From NCBI GenBank assembly GCA_900554695.1, contig USHV01000016.1, positions 1 to 63,480 on the forward strand: a stretch of 63,480 bases of DNA. The letters run 5' to 3'. The notes below the pieces were generated by a model that saw only the letters and a program-made list of their open reading frames with translations, did no database searches and was not told where the DNA came from. Positions 25,832 to 35,195 of the stretch are shown piece by piece. The DNA comes from an uncultured Prevotella sp. Lineage in GTDB: Bacteria > Bacteroidota > Bacteroidia > Bacteroidales > Bacteroidaceae. Positions within the stretch are counted from its first letter, which is position 1; every line of letters starts with the position of its first letter. The position numbers were made by a program, and so were the translations under genes.

Positions 25832-28102
25832 TTATTTTTTCACGTCCACTTTTACCACAGTCTTCTTAGCACAAGGTATGTTTGCGAGGTTTATATTCAC
25901 CGTGCGTGTGGCTGCGTCGTAGCTCCAGTCGGCGTTACCGAGCTTCTTGCCGTTAAGGCTTACGGCCGTAGGAGCGTTCTCGGCAAGCAGTTTCACGGTG
26001 TAGTTGCGCTTCTCCGGCATTCCGGGGAACGAACCTTCGCGCGCATTGATGGTCAGGGTTACGCTTCCTGCGGTGCGCTTCTGCTCGAACTTGGTGTTTG
26101 TGAACAGACCCTTCTTGTAGCCTTCGGTGTTGTTCTCGTCCTCATAGAGGGTTGACGAACCGTCTGCTCCCGGCACAACCTTCAGCACGATGCGGTCAGG
26201 ACGGTTGTTGAGGTTCATCACGTTCTCGTAGTTCACGATTATGCTTCCTACCTTATAGAAATAAGGAATCTCGGTCTGCTTGTATGAATCAACGAACTCT
26301 CTGTTGCCGTCAACTACCTTGTTGCGGCATACATCGAACCATTTGCCTTCCGGCAACCATATCTTTCTTTCAGTAAGACCATTCTTTCCGGCGGTCAGGA
26401 CAGGTGCGACGAGAATCTCATCGCCGAACATATATTCGTCTTCGTAACGGTAAGCGTTGTTCACTTCAGGATAGTCGTAGTAAAGCGGACGGCAGATTGA
26501 CACACCCGTATCGTATGCCTCGCGTGCCGCAGTGTAGATATAAGGCATGAGCTCATATCTGAGTTTCACCGTCTGGAGCAGATCCGGGAAGTTAGGATAT
26601 TTCCATATACGCATCTCGATCTTCGGATCGTTTGTGGCGTGAGTTCTGAACAGAGGAGAGAATACTCCGTATTGCATCCATCTAAGATAAAGTTCCGGAT
26701 TGTTGTTTCCGTGCTGATGACCACCGAGGTCGTGTCCCCAATAGCCGAAGCCTACGTTTGCAGCCGTAGCAGTGAAGTAAGGCTGGAAAGCCAGTGTCGG
26801 GAATGTGGAGAATGAGTCGCCGGAGAATCCGATAGGATAACGGTGGCTTCCGAGTCCTCCCCAACGGTGGAATATCAGCGGACGACGGTCCGGATGAGTG
26901 TTTTTCATATCATTGTAGAACACGTGGTTGCACCAGAAAGTCTCGCTCAGTCCGTCCATGCGTGGGTTGGTGAGGTTCTGCTGCCAGTCGAGCCACCAGA
27001 AGTCCACACCGTCTTTCTCTCTGTTGTGCAAGATGTCCTTAAACATATTCTTATAGAATACAGAGTCCTCAAGATGCCATGGCACAACCTTTGTGGTTGC
27101 GGGATCCATGCCCATATCCTTCACAAGCAGGCTGAAGTTTTCCTCATCGCTGTCCACTCCGTCTGCCGGATGAAGGTTCATGGACACCTTCAGTCCCTGT
27201 TCGTGCATCCATTTGAGAAGTCCCTGAGGGTCAGGAATAAGTTCCTTGTTCCATGTCCAGCCGGTCCATCCTTCGGTGTGCCAGTCCATATCCAGAATCA
27301 TCACGTCGATAGGAATATGGTTTTTCTTTATGTCTGTCACAATGTCGATGAAGTCCTGCTGAGAATAACGCTGGTATTTGCTATACCAATAGCCGAGCAC
27401 GAAGAGCGGCGGCATAGGCTGTTTTCCGCCTATGAGCGTATAATCGTGCAGCGCTTTCTTATATTGATGGCCGTAACCGAGGAAATACCAGTCAACGGCT
27501 GTCTTGTCAACGAGCGGAGCTACCCACGGCATTCCGTTCACTTCCTTGTCGAACGCGAATGTGCGGCTGCCGTCGCCACGTCGTGCCGAGTACGATTCGT
27601 CGATGATGGCCCATCCTGCACGCGAGACCAGACCGTTCTCGAGTTCAGGACGCTTTGAGTCGCCTATGCATCCGTCCAGCGTACGTGTCGTGCCCTTAAG
27701 GTTGAGCGCGTCGTCCTTACCGGGATACCATAACACCTTTTTGCCATTGAGCGTGAACGTGATTGAAAGCACGTCAGGGTTCTTGTCGGCGGCGTTTATC
27801 TCCGCATTCTTACGGTATTTCAGCTCAAGATCGCTTGTGCTGATATACAAAAAGTTGTCGTCCTCTCGTGTCTTGAACGCTGGCACCGGCAAGCGGCGGT
27901 TCACAACCGCAAACGTCGCGCGGTCCTCAAACTTCTTTTCCTTGCTGTACTGAATACGTATCATTTGCGGTGTGAGCACCGTGAAGCGCGCGCAGCCGGA
28001 TACAACCACAGCCTTGGGATCGGCCTTCGGCTCATAGTTGTCCTGCGCCTTTGCTATCAGAGCCAGGCAAGCAAAAGACAGTAACAATAAAATCTTTTTC
28101 AT
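25832..28102 (-). CDS. GH31 family glycoside hydrolase (alpha-glucosidase-like)
   Basis: A 756-residue exported enzyme. Signal peptide about 1-19 (ending AKAQ). N-terminal beta domain with 'DWYFLGYGHQYKKALHDYTLIGG', here cited by its ends 'DWYFLGYG' and 'YTLIGG', which is typical of GH31. Barrel strands show 'IDVMILDMDWH' and 'GVDFWWLDWQQ'; the Asp in the latter fits the nucleophile, and 'FSGDSFSTFPTLAF' the acid/base Asp. The C-terminal half has a GH31 beta-sandwich ending in 'KKTVVKVDVKK'. Likely alpha-glucosidase or alpha-xylosidase; which cannot be decided. It lies between the GLUG protein and SusE/F-like genes on one strand. Confidence 0.92.
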   Translation of the reverse strand: MKKILLLLSFACLALIAKAQDNYEPKADPKAVVVSGCARFTVLTPQMIRIQYSKEKKFEDRATFAVVNRRLPVPAFKTREDDNFLYISTSDLELKYRKNAEINAADKNPDVLSITFTLNGKKVLWYPGKDDALNLKGTTRTLDGCIGDSKRPELENGLVSRAGWAIIDESYSARRGDGSRTFAFDKEVNGMPWVAPLVDKTAVDWYFLGYGHQYKKALHDYTLIGGKQPMPPLFVLGYWYSKYQRYSQQDFIDIVTDIKKNHIPIDVMILDMDWHTEGWTGWTWNKELIPDPQGLLKWMHEQGLKVSMNLHPADGVDSDEENFSLLVKDMGMDPATTKVVPWHLEDSVFYKNMFKDILHNREKDGVDFWWLDWQQNLTNPRMDGLSETFWCNHVFYNDMKNTHPDRRPLIFHRWGGLGSHRYPIGFSGDSFSTFPTLAFQPYFTATAANVGFGYWGHDLGGHQHGNNNPELYLRWMQYGVFSPLFRTHATNDPKIEMRIWKYPNFPDLLQTVKLRYELMPYIYTAAREAYDTGVSICRPLYYDYPEVNNAYRYEDEYMFGDEILVAPVLTAGKNGLTERKIWLPEGKWFDVCRNKVVDGNREFVDSYKQTEIPYFYKVGSIIVNYENVMNLNNRPDRIVLKVVPGADGSSTLYEDENNTEGYKKGLFTNTKFEQKRTAGSVTLTINAREGSFPGMPEKRNYTVKLLAENAPTAVSLNGKKLGNADWSYDAATRTVNINLANIPCAKKTVVKVDVKK

Positions 28103-28251
28103 CTTATATACCTTTATTTTAAACTTTATAATGTATTTATTTTATAAGTTCTTTATCAATCCGGTTCAGACCTCGAGCATTACAACGTCAAATACTGTTT
28201 CTTGAGGTTGTCTGAACGGGTCTGCAACGTGGCAGACCCGTTTCAGAATAA

Positions 28252-31179
28252 TTATTTAACTAACACTTTGCGTACCGTTCCATCAGACATCTTAACCACG
28301 TTGATGCCCTTCTGCAACGTATTCTGTTTCATTCCTGACAATGACCATATACCTGTAACGGTAGCACCTGTGGTGTCGGTCGTACTTTCTATGGCATCCG
28401 GAAGGAGTTCGTTCACATATTTTGTTCCGTCGAAATAAACCACCTTATGTGTCTTGTCGAGTACAGGATGGCTGTCCTCGCCGAGTGTCTGGAAGAAGAC
28501 AACATCGTCGCTCTGCTTTCCGTTGAGCAGATAGCACAGCTCACCGTCGGTCACCTGATTGCTTGTAACAGCTGTAACCTGACTTCCGTCGAGCTCATAG
28601 CAGTTAATATACTCGCAGTTTGTTCCGCGTGCGAATGTCAGATTGCCGTCGAGTCCTGTAGCAGCCACAATACCGGTGTTGTAGGTGTTCACCACTTTCG
28701 CTCTGTTGCCAAGCCATCCTGAGATGGCGGCGCTCTCACGCTGAGCGGTTATTGCACCAGTGTTGTAGCAGTTGGTGATATATACCATCGCTGTCTGCTG
28801 GTCGTTCACACCGAGTATTCCACCTGCGTTCGCGCCGGTAACAGTGATGTCTGCCTCGTTGCCGCAGCCCGTTATCTCCACGAGTCCGTCGTTCTTTGTC
28901 GTTCCGACGATACCTGCAGCCCAAGCCTTTGCATAGATATAAGAAGATGCGTCGAGCACAACGTTTCTTATCTTCGCGCCACCTGTCACTACGCCGAACA
29001 GTCCTACGTTGCCTGCGGCGTCGTTATCTATCGTAAGGTTGAGAATGCGGTGGCCGTTGCCTTCGAACACACCTGCATACGGATAGTCCACTGTTCCGAT
29101 GCCCGGATAATCGTATATGCCACTCATATCGATGTCTGCACCAAGAGTAATCTTCATTGCGCGGCTCGCAAATCCTGAAGCTATTGCATCAGCGGCAGCC
29201 ATAAGCTGTTCGCCTGTGGTGATGTAGCGTGCTCCACAAGTCTGGCATACTCCGTCAACATAGTCGTGATCCTTCTTGTTGAGAGAGCCTTCGGTGTTAG
29301 AGAAACTTGCGTTTGCTCCCAGTGTTCCGTCGCAACTAACGTCACCCGACACGTAAACCGGCTCGTGACTCTTGAACGGCAGCGGGCATGCATCCGTACC
29401 CAGAGTCTGTGTCCACTGACCTTCGCCTGAGGTATATCCGTTGAGAATGTAGCACAGACCGCCGTTTCCGAGTTCGTCCTCGTTCTTCAGCAGTGTGCCG
29501 AAGTTACTGTATGCATACGGTGTCCAGTAGTAGCAGTTGTCATATTGCGGGTCTTTGCGTGCGAACACATCACATGTTCCTGAAGGCAGGTTAAGGTTGC
29601 TGACCACGTATGAGTTCTGAATCAGTATCTCCTTACCGCCGTGTGCGTAGCCGATAAGTCCGGCGCAGCCCTCACTCTGCGGCGCATCCATCTGTCCGGC
29701 ATAACCGCAGTTGCGGAAGATGATGTTGTCGTAAGTGTTGGAAGCCACACCACCGTGTGTAGCGTCACCGCTATAACTTGATGTGATGTTCACCAGACTG
29801 ACACAGTTTTCTATTACAGAAGCGTTTCTCGACACACTCAACAAACCTCCGGCATAGCGCGCTGTGGTGTTGATAGAACCGTCGATGAGCAGGTTGCTTA
29901 TCGTTGCGTTCTTTATGTAACGGAACAGAGCCACATTGTCTTTGGTGACATCATAAGCTATGGTAATCTTATGTTCGCGTCCGTCGAACTTTCCTGTATA
30001 AGGCGCATCCTCCACTTCGCCTATCATAACGCTCTTGGCTGTGTACTCACTGAAGTCGATGTCGGCAGTGAGATATGCGTCGACAGACTGGTTGATTCTG
30101 TTCACATAAGCAGCGAACCAGTACAGCTGTGCTGCTGTTGCGAGCGGATATTTTCCGTCGGCATCGGCTTTCACGAATTCGCGGTCAACATCTCCGCAGA
30201 CGCTGCACACACCGTCAACAAAGTCGTGAGGAGTGCGTATGGACTCATCCTTGTTGGAATATCCGCTCACGTCGCCCATAGGTGTGCCGTCGCAGTTGAG
30301 GTTGCCCACCGCATACACCGTACCGTGTGTGTTGAACGGCACAGGATGCTTGTCCTCGCCAAGCGTCTGATACCATATATTATTATTGCCGTTGTTGTTC
30401 ATTTTGTAGGCAGCCGCACCGCTCTCCAGTTCTTCCATCGTGATGAGCGTGCCCTGATATCCGTACACATCGAAGCATCCCTTAGAGGTGCAAGTGTTAC
30501 GATAGAGCGAGCTTGTGCCGTCCATGCCAACCACATTGCCGGCGTTGTAGCAGTTAGTAATCACCGAACTGCCTCCTACCCATCCTGATATGGCGGCGCT
30601 CTCTCTGCCTCCGTTTATCGAACCGGTGTTGTAGCAGTTAGTGATATTGAAATTACAGTTTCCCAGATAGCTGACGCCGATAATTCCGGCGGCGTTAGCT
30701 CCGTTTGCCATTACAGTGGCTTCGTTGCCGCAGTTCTCTATAGTGACAGTACCGCTGCCTATCGATCCTCCGGCGATACCGCCGCAGAACTCTTCTCCGC
30801 TGATTGAGCTTGCAGCGTCAACCACTACATTTTTAATATAAGCACCGTCGGCCACAGCACCGAACAGTCCCACATAACTCTCTCCGGGAGCACTGATGGT
30901 CAGGTTGCGCACATAGTGGCAGCTTCCGTCGAATGTTCCCTTGAAAGGCACCCCGCTGTTGCCTATCGGTTGAAAATCTACACCAGCCATATCGACGTCG
31001 CTTGTCAACACAGCCTGAATACTTGAATTTCCTTCGTTTACAAGACGTGAGAATTCTGCCAGATCCGCACCTGAAGCAATCTGATAGACTCCGTCATTAA
31101 TGTCAATTGCAAACGTATGCGTCACGCTGCACATTCCCATTGCGCTGAGCATAAGATAAATCGGTAATCGTTTGATCAT
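28252..31179 (-). CDS. Large GLUG-repeat surface protein with C-terminal sorting tail
   Basis: A protein of about 975 residues, signal peptide about 1-24 ('MIKRLPIYLMLSAMGMC'). The body holds three blocks of GLUG-type repeats ('GGIAGGSIGSGTVTIENCG', 'ITNCYNTGSINGGRESAAIS'), which form beta-helix-like adhesin structures. Blocks are separated by 'DFVDGVCSVCGD', 'DYVDGVCQTCGA' segments with paired cysteines. The end ('GIWSLSGMKQNTLQKGINVV') is the sorting tail common in Bacteroidales secreted proteins. The start at 31179 is preferred because the -7 box at 31249-31256 lies just upstream; the longer frame to 31251 would begin inside it. Function unknown; adhesin or glycan-associated surface protein is inferred. 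Confidence 0.82.
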   Translation of the reverse strand: MIKRLPIYLMLSAMGMCSVTHTFAIDINDGVYQIASGADLAEFSRLVNEGNSSIQAVLTSDVDMAGVDFQPIGNSGVPFKGTFDGSCHYVRNLTISAPGESYVGLFGAVADGAYIKNVVVDAASSISGEEFCGGIAGGSIGSGTVTIENCGNEATVMANGANAAGIIGVSYLGNCNFNITNCYNTGSINGGRESAAISGWVGGSSVITNCYNAGNVVGMDGTSSLYRNTCTSKGCFDVYGYQGTLITMEELESGAAAYKMNNNGNNNIWYQTLGEDKHPVPFNTHGTVYAVGNLNCDGTPMGDVSGYSNKDESIRTPHDFVDGVCSVCGDVDREFVKADADGKYPLATAAQLYWFAAYVNRINQSVDAYLTADIDFSEYTAKSVMIGEVEDAPYTGKFDGREHKITIAYDVTKDNVALFRYIKNATISNLLIDGSINTTARYAGGLLSVSRNASVIENCVSLVNITSSYSGDATHGGVASNTYDNIIFRNCGYAGQMDAPQSEGCAGLIGYAHGGKEILIQNSYVVSNLNLPSGTCDVFARKDPQYDNCYYWTPYAYSNFGTLLKNEDELGNGGLCYILNGYTSGEGQWTQTLGTDACPLPFKSHEPVYVSGDVSCDGTLGANASFSNTEGSLNKKDHDYVDGVCQTCGARYITTGEQLMAAADAIASGFASRAMKITLGADIDMSGIYDYPGIGTVDYPYAGVFEGNGHRILNLTIDNDAAGNVGLFGVVTGGAKIRNVVLDASSYIYAKAWAAGIVGTTKNDGLVEITGCGNEADITVTGANAGGILGVNDQQTAMVYITNCYNTGAITAQRESAAISGWLGNRAKVVNTYNTGIVAATGLDGNLTFARGTNCEYINCYELDGSQVTAVTSNQVTDGELCYLLNGKQSDDVVFFQTLGEDSHPVLDKTHKVVYFDGTKYVNELLPDAIESTTDTTGATVTGIWSLSGMKQNTLQKGINVVKMSDGTVRKVLVK

Positions 31180-31248
31180 ACGTTTAACTTTTAAAGAATT
31201 AATTAATAATTTAGGTTTTTGAATTAATGAATTTAAATTCGTACTTTG

Positions 31249-31256
31249 CAAATTTA
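31249..31256 (-). promoter_or_regulatory. -7 promoter box of the GLUG protein locus
   Basis: TAAATTTG on the minus strand matches TAnnTTTG, 70 bases before the start of the GLUG gene. It suggests that the GLUG, GH31 and SusE/F genes form one unit separate from the regulator. Confidence 0.65.
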
Positions 31257-31490
31257 GGAAAAAAAGGAATACATTGCTACTATTTTAATATTTGTATAAT
31301 CACTTTATCATCTGTATAATTGTATATCGCTGATTATCAGCACATTAAAATTTACAATGTAGCTACTTTGTATTACGTATAAAAGGCGCGCGGCGCCGTT
31401 CTCCGACACTTTCACATGGTTGTGCCGGGGTGTTTTTCACGTATGTATCGCTCTGCCGGGACGCACTCTTGCGCCACAGGCAGACCGTCT

Positions 31491-33077
31491 CTATATGGCC
31501 ATGATGGCCGGTTCGAATTTGCTGTTGTCGAGCAGTGAGCGGTTCTTCACACGCGTCTTGTATGTGTTCACCGTGTGCACCGAATAGTTAAGGAAGTTGG
31601 CGATGCGCTCGCTGTCGTTTATTCCCAGTCGAATAAGCGCGAAGATGCGCATTTCGGATGTAAGAGAGTTCTTTCGCGGTATGGTGCGGTATTTCTCCTC
31701 GAACAGCTGGTTGTATTTTTCTATGAAATCGGGAAAAAGATTAAGGAATGCCGCGTCGAACGAGGCATACATGCTGTCGCGCTCGGTGTCGAGCACGGTG
31801 CGGTCAAGCGTCGAGCGCAGTTCGCTGTACTGATGGGCCACAATCTTGTGGTCGAGCGCGGTGAACATGCGTTGCAGTTTGGACAGAAGCTCGGAGTTGG
31901 CACAGAACGACATGCCTATATATTCGTTCTTAATCTTGTTGGCCTCGGTGAGTTGCCGGTTCACCTCCTGCAGCTTATCCATGTTCTCCTTGATGGTGTT
32001 CTGAGCCTGGAGTATCTTTGCGTTCTTTCGCCTTACGAACCTTGCGGAAAGCAGCGACACCACAAGCAGCACCACAAACAGCGCCGCGGCAAGCATGAAA
32101 TAGTTGCGCTGGCTACGTATGGCCTCATATCTGTCCTGCTCGATGACCGGCAGTATGGCTCCGAGGTCGATCTTACGCTGGCGCGAGTCGTAGAAAGTTA
32201 TGTCGTTGAGCGCAAGATGTATGTATCGGCTGGCGCGGTCGTAATCGTCTTTATATATCAGTTTGGCGAGGAGATAAAGCGCCGTTATCTCGCGGGTACT
32301 CGAAACATTGTCGTAGATGGCCGACCGGGCGAAATACACCTTTGCACTGTCCTTCAGATTTAGTCCGGTGAAAGCCCAGGCCACCACGGCATAAGTCATC
32401 GCCTTGCTGTGAGTGTCCACGTTGCCATACTTCTGAAAGTTCCTGAATGCCTCGATGCTTTTCTCCCACTGTTCGGTGCGCATCATGAGCGTACACATGT
32501 TCATCCAGTACTCGGCGGTATTTTTTGGAGTGAGCATCACCAGCGTATCCACATAAGCTATGCTCTTCTTTTTGTATTTCTCACAGTAAGGTGTTCCGTT
32601 GGCATAGTTGGCATTCTCCTGCCACAGTTTTGAGCACACCTCATAATATTTTCGTTTCTGTTTCAGGTCAAGGCGTTCAGGTCTGATGACAGATAGCGTC
32701 TTGAAGGCTTCGTTCATGATGCCCGCCGATATCTGACAGAAAGCCATAGCACAACGTGACTCCACTTTTACGGCTTCAATGCCTGTCCTTTCCGCAAACT
32801 GCATACACTTCCAGGCGTATGTCATTGCCGAATCGTTGCGATAGGCTTTATATTCCTCGAACAGCCGATAGCACAGCCTGTACTGCTTCGCGGGGTCATC
32901 TGTATTGGCAAACTCGCGGCGCAGATACGCTATGCGATTCTTCTTCGCATCCTCATATTTATCCTTGTGTTCCAGACTTCTGTCCAGCTTGTTGAGCCAA
33001 TACTGCACATTGCCGTCACCGTTTGCCGTAACGGGGAGACAACATACCATAAACAGTATGAATAATAAGGACTTCAT
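31491..33077 (-). CDS. DUF6377-type membrane sensor/regulator
   Basis: A 528-residue protein with signal peptide (about 1-18), a periplasmic helical repeat region like TPRs (about 30-320), one membrane helix (about 323-347, 'NYFMLAAALFVVLLVVSLLS'), a coiled coil (about 350-390) and a cytoplasmic end. The end contains a LuxR-like helix-turn-helix: 'RIFALIRLGINDSERIANFL' then 'YSVHTVNTYKTRVKNRS'. This layout fits the Bacteroidales DUF6377 family, a class of regulators often near glycan loci. It lies just upstream of the GLUG/GH31/SusE-F genes and likely controls them, which is inference from position. Confidence 0.85.
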   Translation of the reverse strand: MKSLLFILFMVCCLPVTANGDGNVQYWLNKLDRSLEHKDKYEDAKKNRIAYLRREFANTDDPAKQYRLCYRLFEEYKAYRNDSAMTYAWKCMQFAERTGIEAVKVESRCAMAFCQISAGIMNEAFKTLSVIRPERLDLKQKRKYYEVCSKLWQENANYANGTPYCEKYKKKSIAYVDTLVMLTPKNTAEYWMNMCTLMMRTEQWEKSIEAFRNFQKYGNVDTHSKAMTYAVVAWAFTGLNLKDSAKVYFARSAIYDNVSSTREITALYLLAKLIYKDDYDRASRYIHLALNDITFYDSRQRKIDLGAILPVIEQDRYEAIRSQRNYFMLAAALFVVLLVVSLLSARFVRRKNAKILQAQNTIKENMDKLQEVNRQLTEANKIKNEYIGMSFCANSELLSKLQRMFTALDHKIVAHQYSELRSTLDRTVLDTERDSMYASFDAAFLNLFPDFIEKYNQLFEEKYRTIPRKNSLTSEMRIFALIRLGINDSERIANFLNYSVHTVNTYKTRVKNRSLLDNSKFEPAIMAI

Positions 33078-33260
33078 TATATATGTGTTCTATATGATTA
33101 GGAAGAATGTTTAGTCTGTAATCCATTGTGGCAGAAGCGTATGCAGAGCACATCTGTTTATGCCGCGCATGCCGCACACCATGCGGCTCAATGTCCATAC
33201 CATGCAACTGGGCGTGGCAGTATTTACCGATGTATTTTGCCTACGACACGTATCTTTTCA

Positions 33261-33268
33261 CAAAGATA
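33261..33268 (-). promoter_or_regulatory. Possible -7 box of the DUF6377 gene
   Basis: TATCTTTG on the minus strand matches TAnnTTTG but lies 184 bases upstream of the start, so the leader would be long. Moderate call. Confidence 0.45.
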
Positions 33269-33419
33269 CACATTTTTTGAATAACGGCAGACTTTCATCA
33301 TTATTTTTTTACAATTCTGTTGTGCGCTACACATGCGCATACCGGCGCAATGACACGGGAGAGCCGCGTGGCGGAAAATGTTAAAAGCAGAAGGCATTTT
33401 AAGTTAATTCAAGAAAAAT

Positions 33420-33750
33420 TTTAACACGACCATTTTCCTGATTCTGGAAAAACGCGGAACGACAAACTCACCAATATTATGGAAAAAGAGGATTTTCGGC
33501 AAACGATATTATTAAGATCGGATTACGAAAGAGTGCATTTCAGGGTGCGAAAAGCACCATATTAGAAGGCGAAAAAGCCTTTATCAGGGGCTGAAACGGC
33601 CCATTTCGCACCCTGATATGGTGCTTTTCGCAACGTTGTGAGGAGCATACCGGATGCCCATAAAGCATAAACCGTTGTGCAACAAACAGTTACGAAAACG
33701 CTCAATTTTCGGCCTGTAGCCGGCGAAAAAGTTTTTTGCTGGAAATATTC
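33420..33750. repeat. 22-bp palindrome-array element, copy 4 (short type)
   Basis: Six units at exact 22-bp steps: 33504, 33526, 33548, 33570, 33592 and 33614 (for example TGATATGGTGCTTTTCGC). Left flank TTTTAACACGACCATTTTCC (about 33419) and right flank with ACGAAAACGCTCAATTTTCG (about 33694) match copies 3 and 5. It lies upstream of the DUF6377 gene and beyond the end of the 33816 gene. Confidence 0.82.
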
Positions 33751-33815
33751 AATTTATTTGTGGGGTAGCATAGTGACGGAGGTCGATTATAGTTGCGTAT
33801 AATCAATTATAAAAT

Positions 33816-34745
33816 TCACCAACTGCCCTCAGTTCCCGACGGCGGATATATTATCGCAGGCGTCGGCGCCGGCAACGTGGGCGGGGGTATTGTGGGGTTG
33901 CGGGGCTGCTGTTTGCCGAACACGGCATCCTCAAGCACATCTTTCACGAGCCACCCTACAGGCAGCGCCACCACTATGCCGCGGCCGAAGTTCACCACAG
34001 GTGTCACAATGGGTACGGTGGTCCAGCGGCGCAGGTATGGGTCGTACACCCGTTCCACACCAAGGTCTATTCCGAACCGTTCGCCCGTGTAGCTTATGTA
34101 TCCGCCATAGGCCGAGCTGCCGATATAGGGCATGGCAGCCATCGACACGTACCGTGAGGTGTTGTAGAAACGGCCGAAGACCGTAAGCGAAAGATTCTCG
34201 TTGAAACTGTATGTTGCCGAGGCGTTGATGCCGTAAACGGTCCGCAGGCCGCGCGTGAGCATATAACGGTCGGCCGTCACGCCGGCCGTGAGCATAAGGT
34301 TGCCTGTAGTATGCACCATCTGCAGCGACGCGTTCTGGCGCGAGAGTAGTCCGGGCAGCGTGACGCGGCTGCCGCTCCCGACGATTGCTCCGCCCTTCCA
34401 GCGCAGAATGTCGCCGCCGGAAGAATAGTCGTAGAAGAAAACATTGCGTGAGAAATCGGCTCCGCCGCGCGGATATACTGACGGATAATAGCGTGTGGGC
34501 ATGGTTGACATGATGCGCCGCATGGCGCTGTCGGCAGACAGGGTCTGCTGTTGCGGCGCTTCGCCTGGAAGCGTGGTGAAAGGCTTACGGGTGACAGCCG
34601 TACCTACGACGGAAGGATTCTGATTCAGTCCGACACCGGGAACACTATGTCCAACGTCCTGTCTTTCCACCGGCTCCTGTGCGCGGGCGGCAGTCAGCGC
34701 CGCGCATAAAGCCACGGCAAACAATATGTGTCTGAGCCATGCCAT
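33816..34745 (-). CDS. Exported protein, unrecognised
   Basis: A 309-residue protein with signal peptide (about 1-22, ending AARAQ). The middle (about 95-260) has alternating hydrophobic/aromatic strands such as 'YMLTRGLRTVYGINASATYS' and 'LTVFGRFYNTSRYV' that suggest an outer-membrane beta structure. The C-terminus is proline-rich ('PTIPPPTLPAPTPAIIYPP'). I recognise no family. It begins 18 bases after the lipoprotein gene and so ends the era-der unit. Confidence 0.7.
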   Translation of the reverse strand: MAWLRHILFAVALCAALTAARAQEPVERQDVGHSVPGVGLNQNPSVVGTAVTRKPFTTLPGEAPQQQTLSADSAMRRIMSTMPTRYYPSVYPRGGADFSRNVFFYDYSSGGDILRWKGGAIVGSGSRVTLPGLLSRQNASLQMVHTTGNLMLTAGVTADRYMLTRGLRTVYGINASATYSFNENLSLTVFGRFYNTSRYVSMAAMPYIGSSAYGGYISYTGERFGIDLGVERVYDPYLRRWTTVPIVTPVVNFGRGIVVALPVGWLVKDVLEDAVFGKQQPRNPTIPPPTLPAPTPAIIYPPSGTEGSW

Positions 34746-34763
34746 AGGCTATCAATCAGTAGT

Positions 34764-35159
34764 TCATTTCATCATCCATACGCCTTTGTGCTCCACCATA
34801 GGCACGACAATTTCCTCCTTGGTGCTGTCGCCATAGCAAAGCAGCAGGAAGGCGTGGCCCACATGGCGCACGCTGTCGGCACGGGCACGCAGCAGACGCA
34901 CGGCGGCTATGCCGTTGCGCTCCTCGCGTTGCTGTGCCGCGAACATCTTGGCGTTTGCTATGAGTTGCTCGCGATATACCTCGGGTATGCTGTCGGGCTG
35001 ATAGAATCCGTCAACATAGGCGTCGTACTTACCTTCTACGAGGTAGTCATAATAAAGTTTTGCCGCGCGGCCGGCTATCTCGTCGGCCGACGGTTTATGT
35101 TCTGAGCAGGCCCACATTGTCGCGGTCATCAGGGCCGCAATGATAAACAATCTGCGCAT
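34764..35159 (-). CDS. Small lipoprotein, DUF4878-like
   Basis: A 131-residue protein with a lipoprotein signal ('MRRLFIIAALMTATMWAC', acylated Cys about 18). The mature part is a compact alpha+beta domain starting 'KPSADEIAGRAAKLYYDYLV' and ending in strands ('VVPMVEHKGVWMMK'), which resembles DUF4878-type NTF2-like folds; this match is by eye. It follows der by 36 bases and precedes another exported protein, so it is probably expressed with der. Function unknown. Confidence 0.75.
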   Translation of the reverse strand: MRRLFIIAALMTATMWACSEHKPSADEIAGRAAKLYYDYLVEGKYDAYVDGFYQPDSIPEVYREQLIANAKMFAAQQREERNGIAAVRLLRARADSVRHVGHAFLLLCYGDSTKEEIVVPMVEHKGVWMMK

Positions 35160-35195
35160 ACGTTGATATTTTTTATACTAAAGGCGCGCCGGGCG

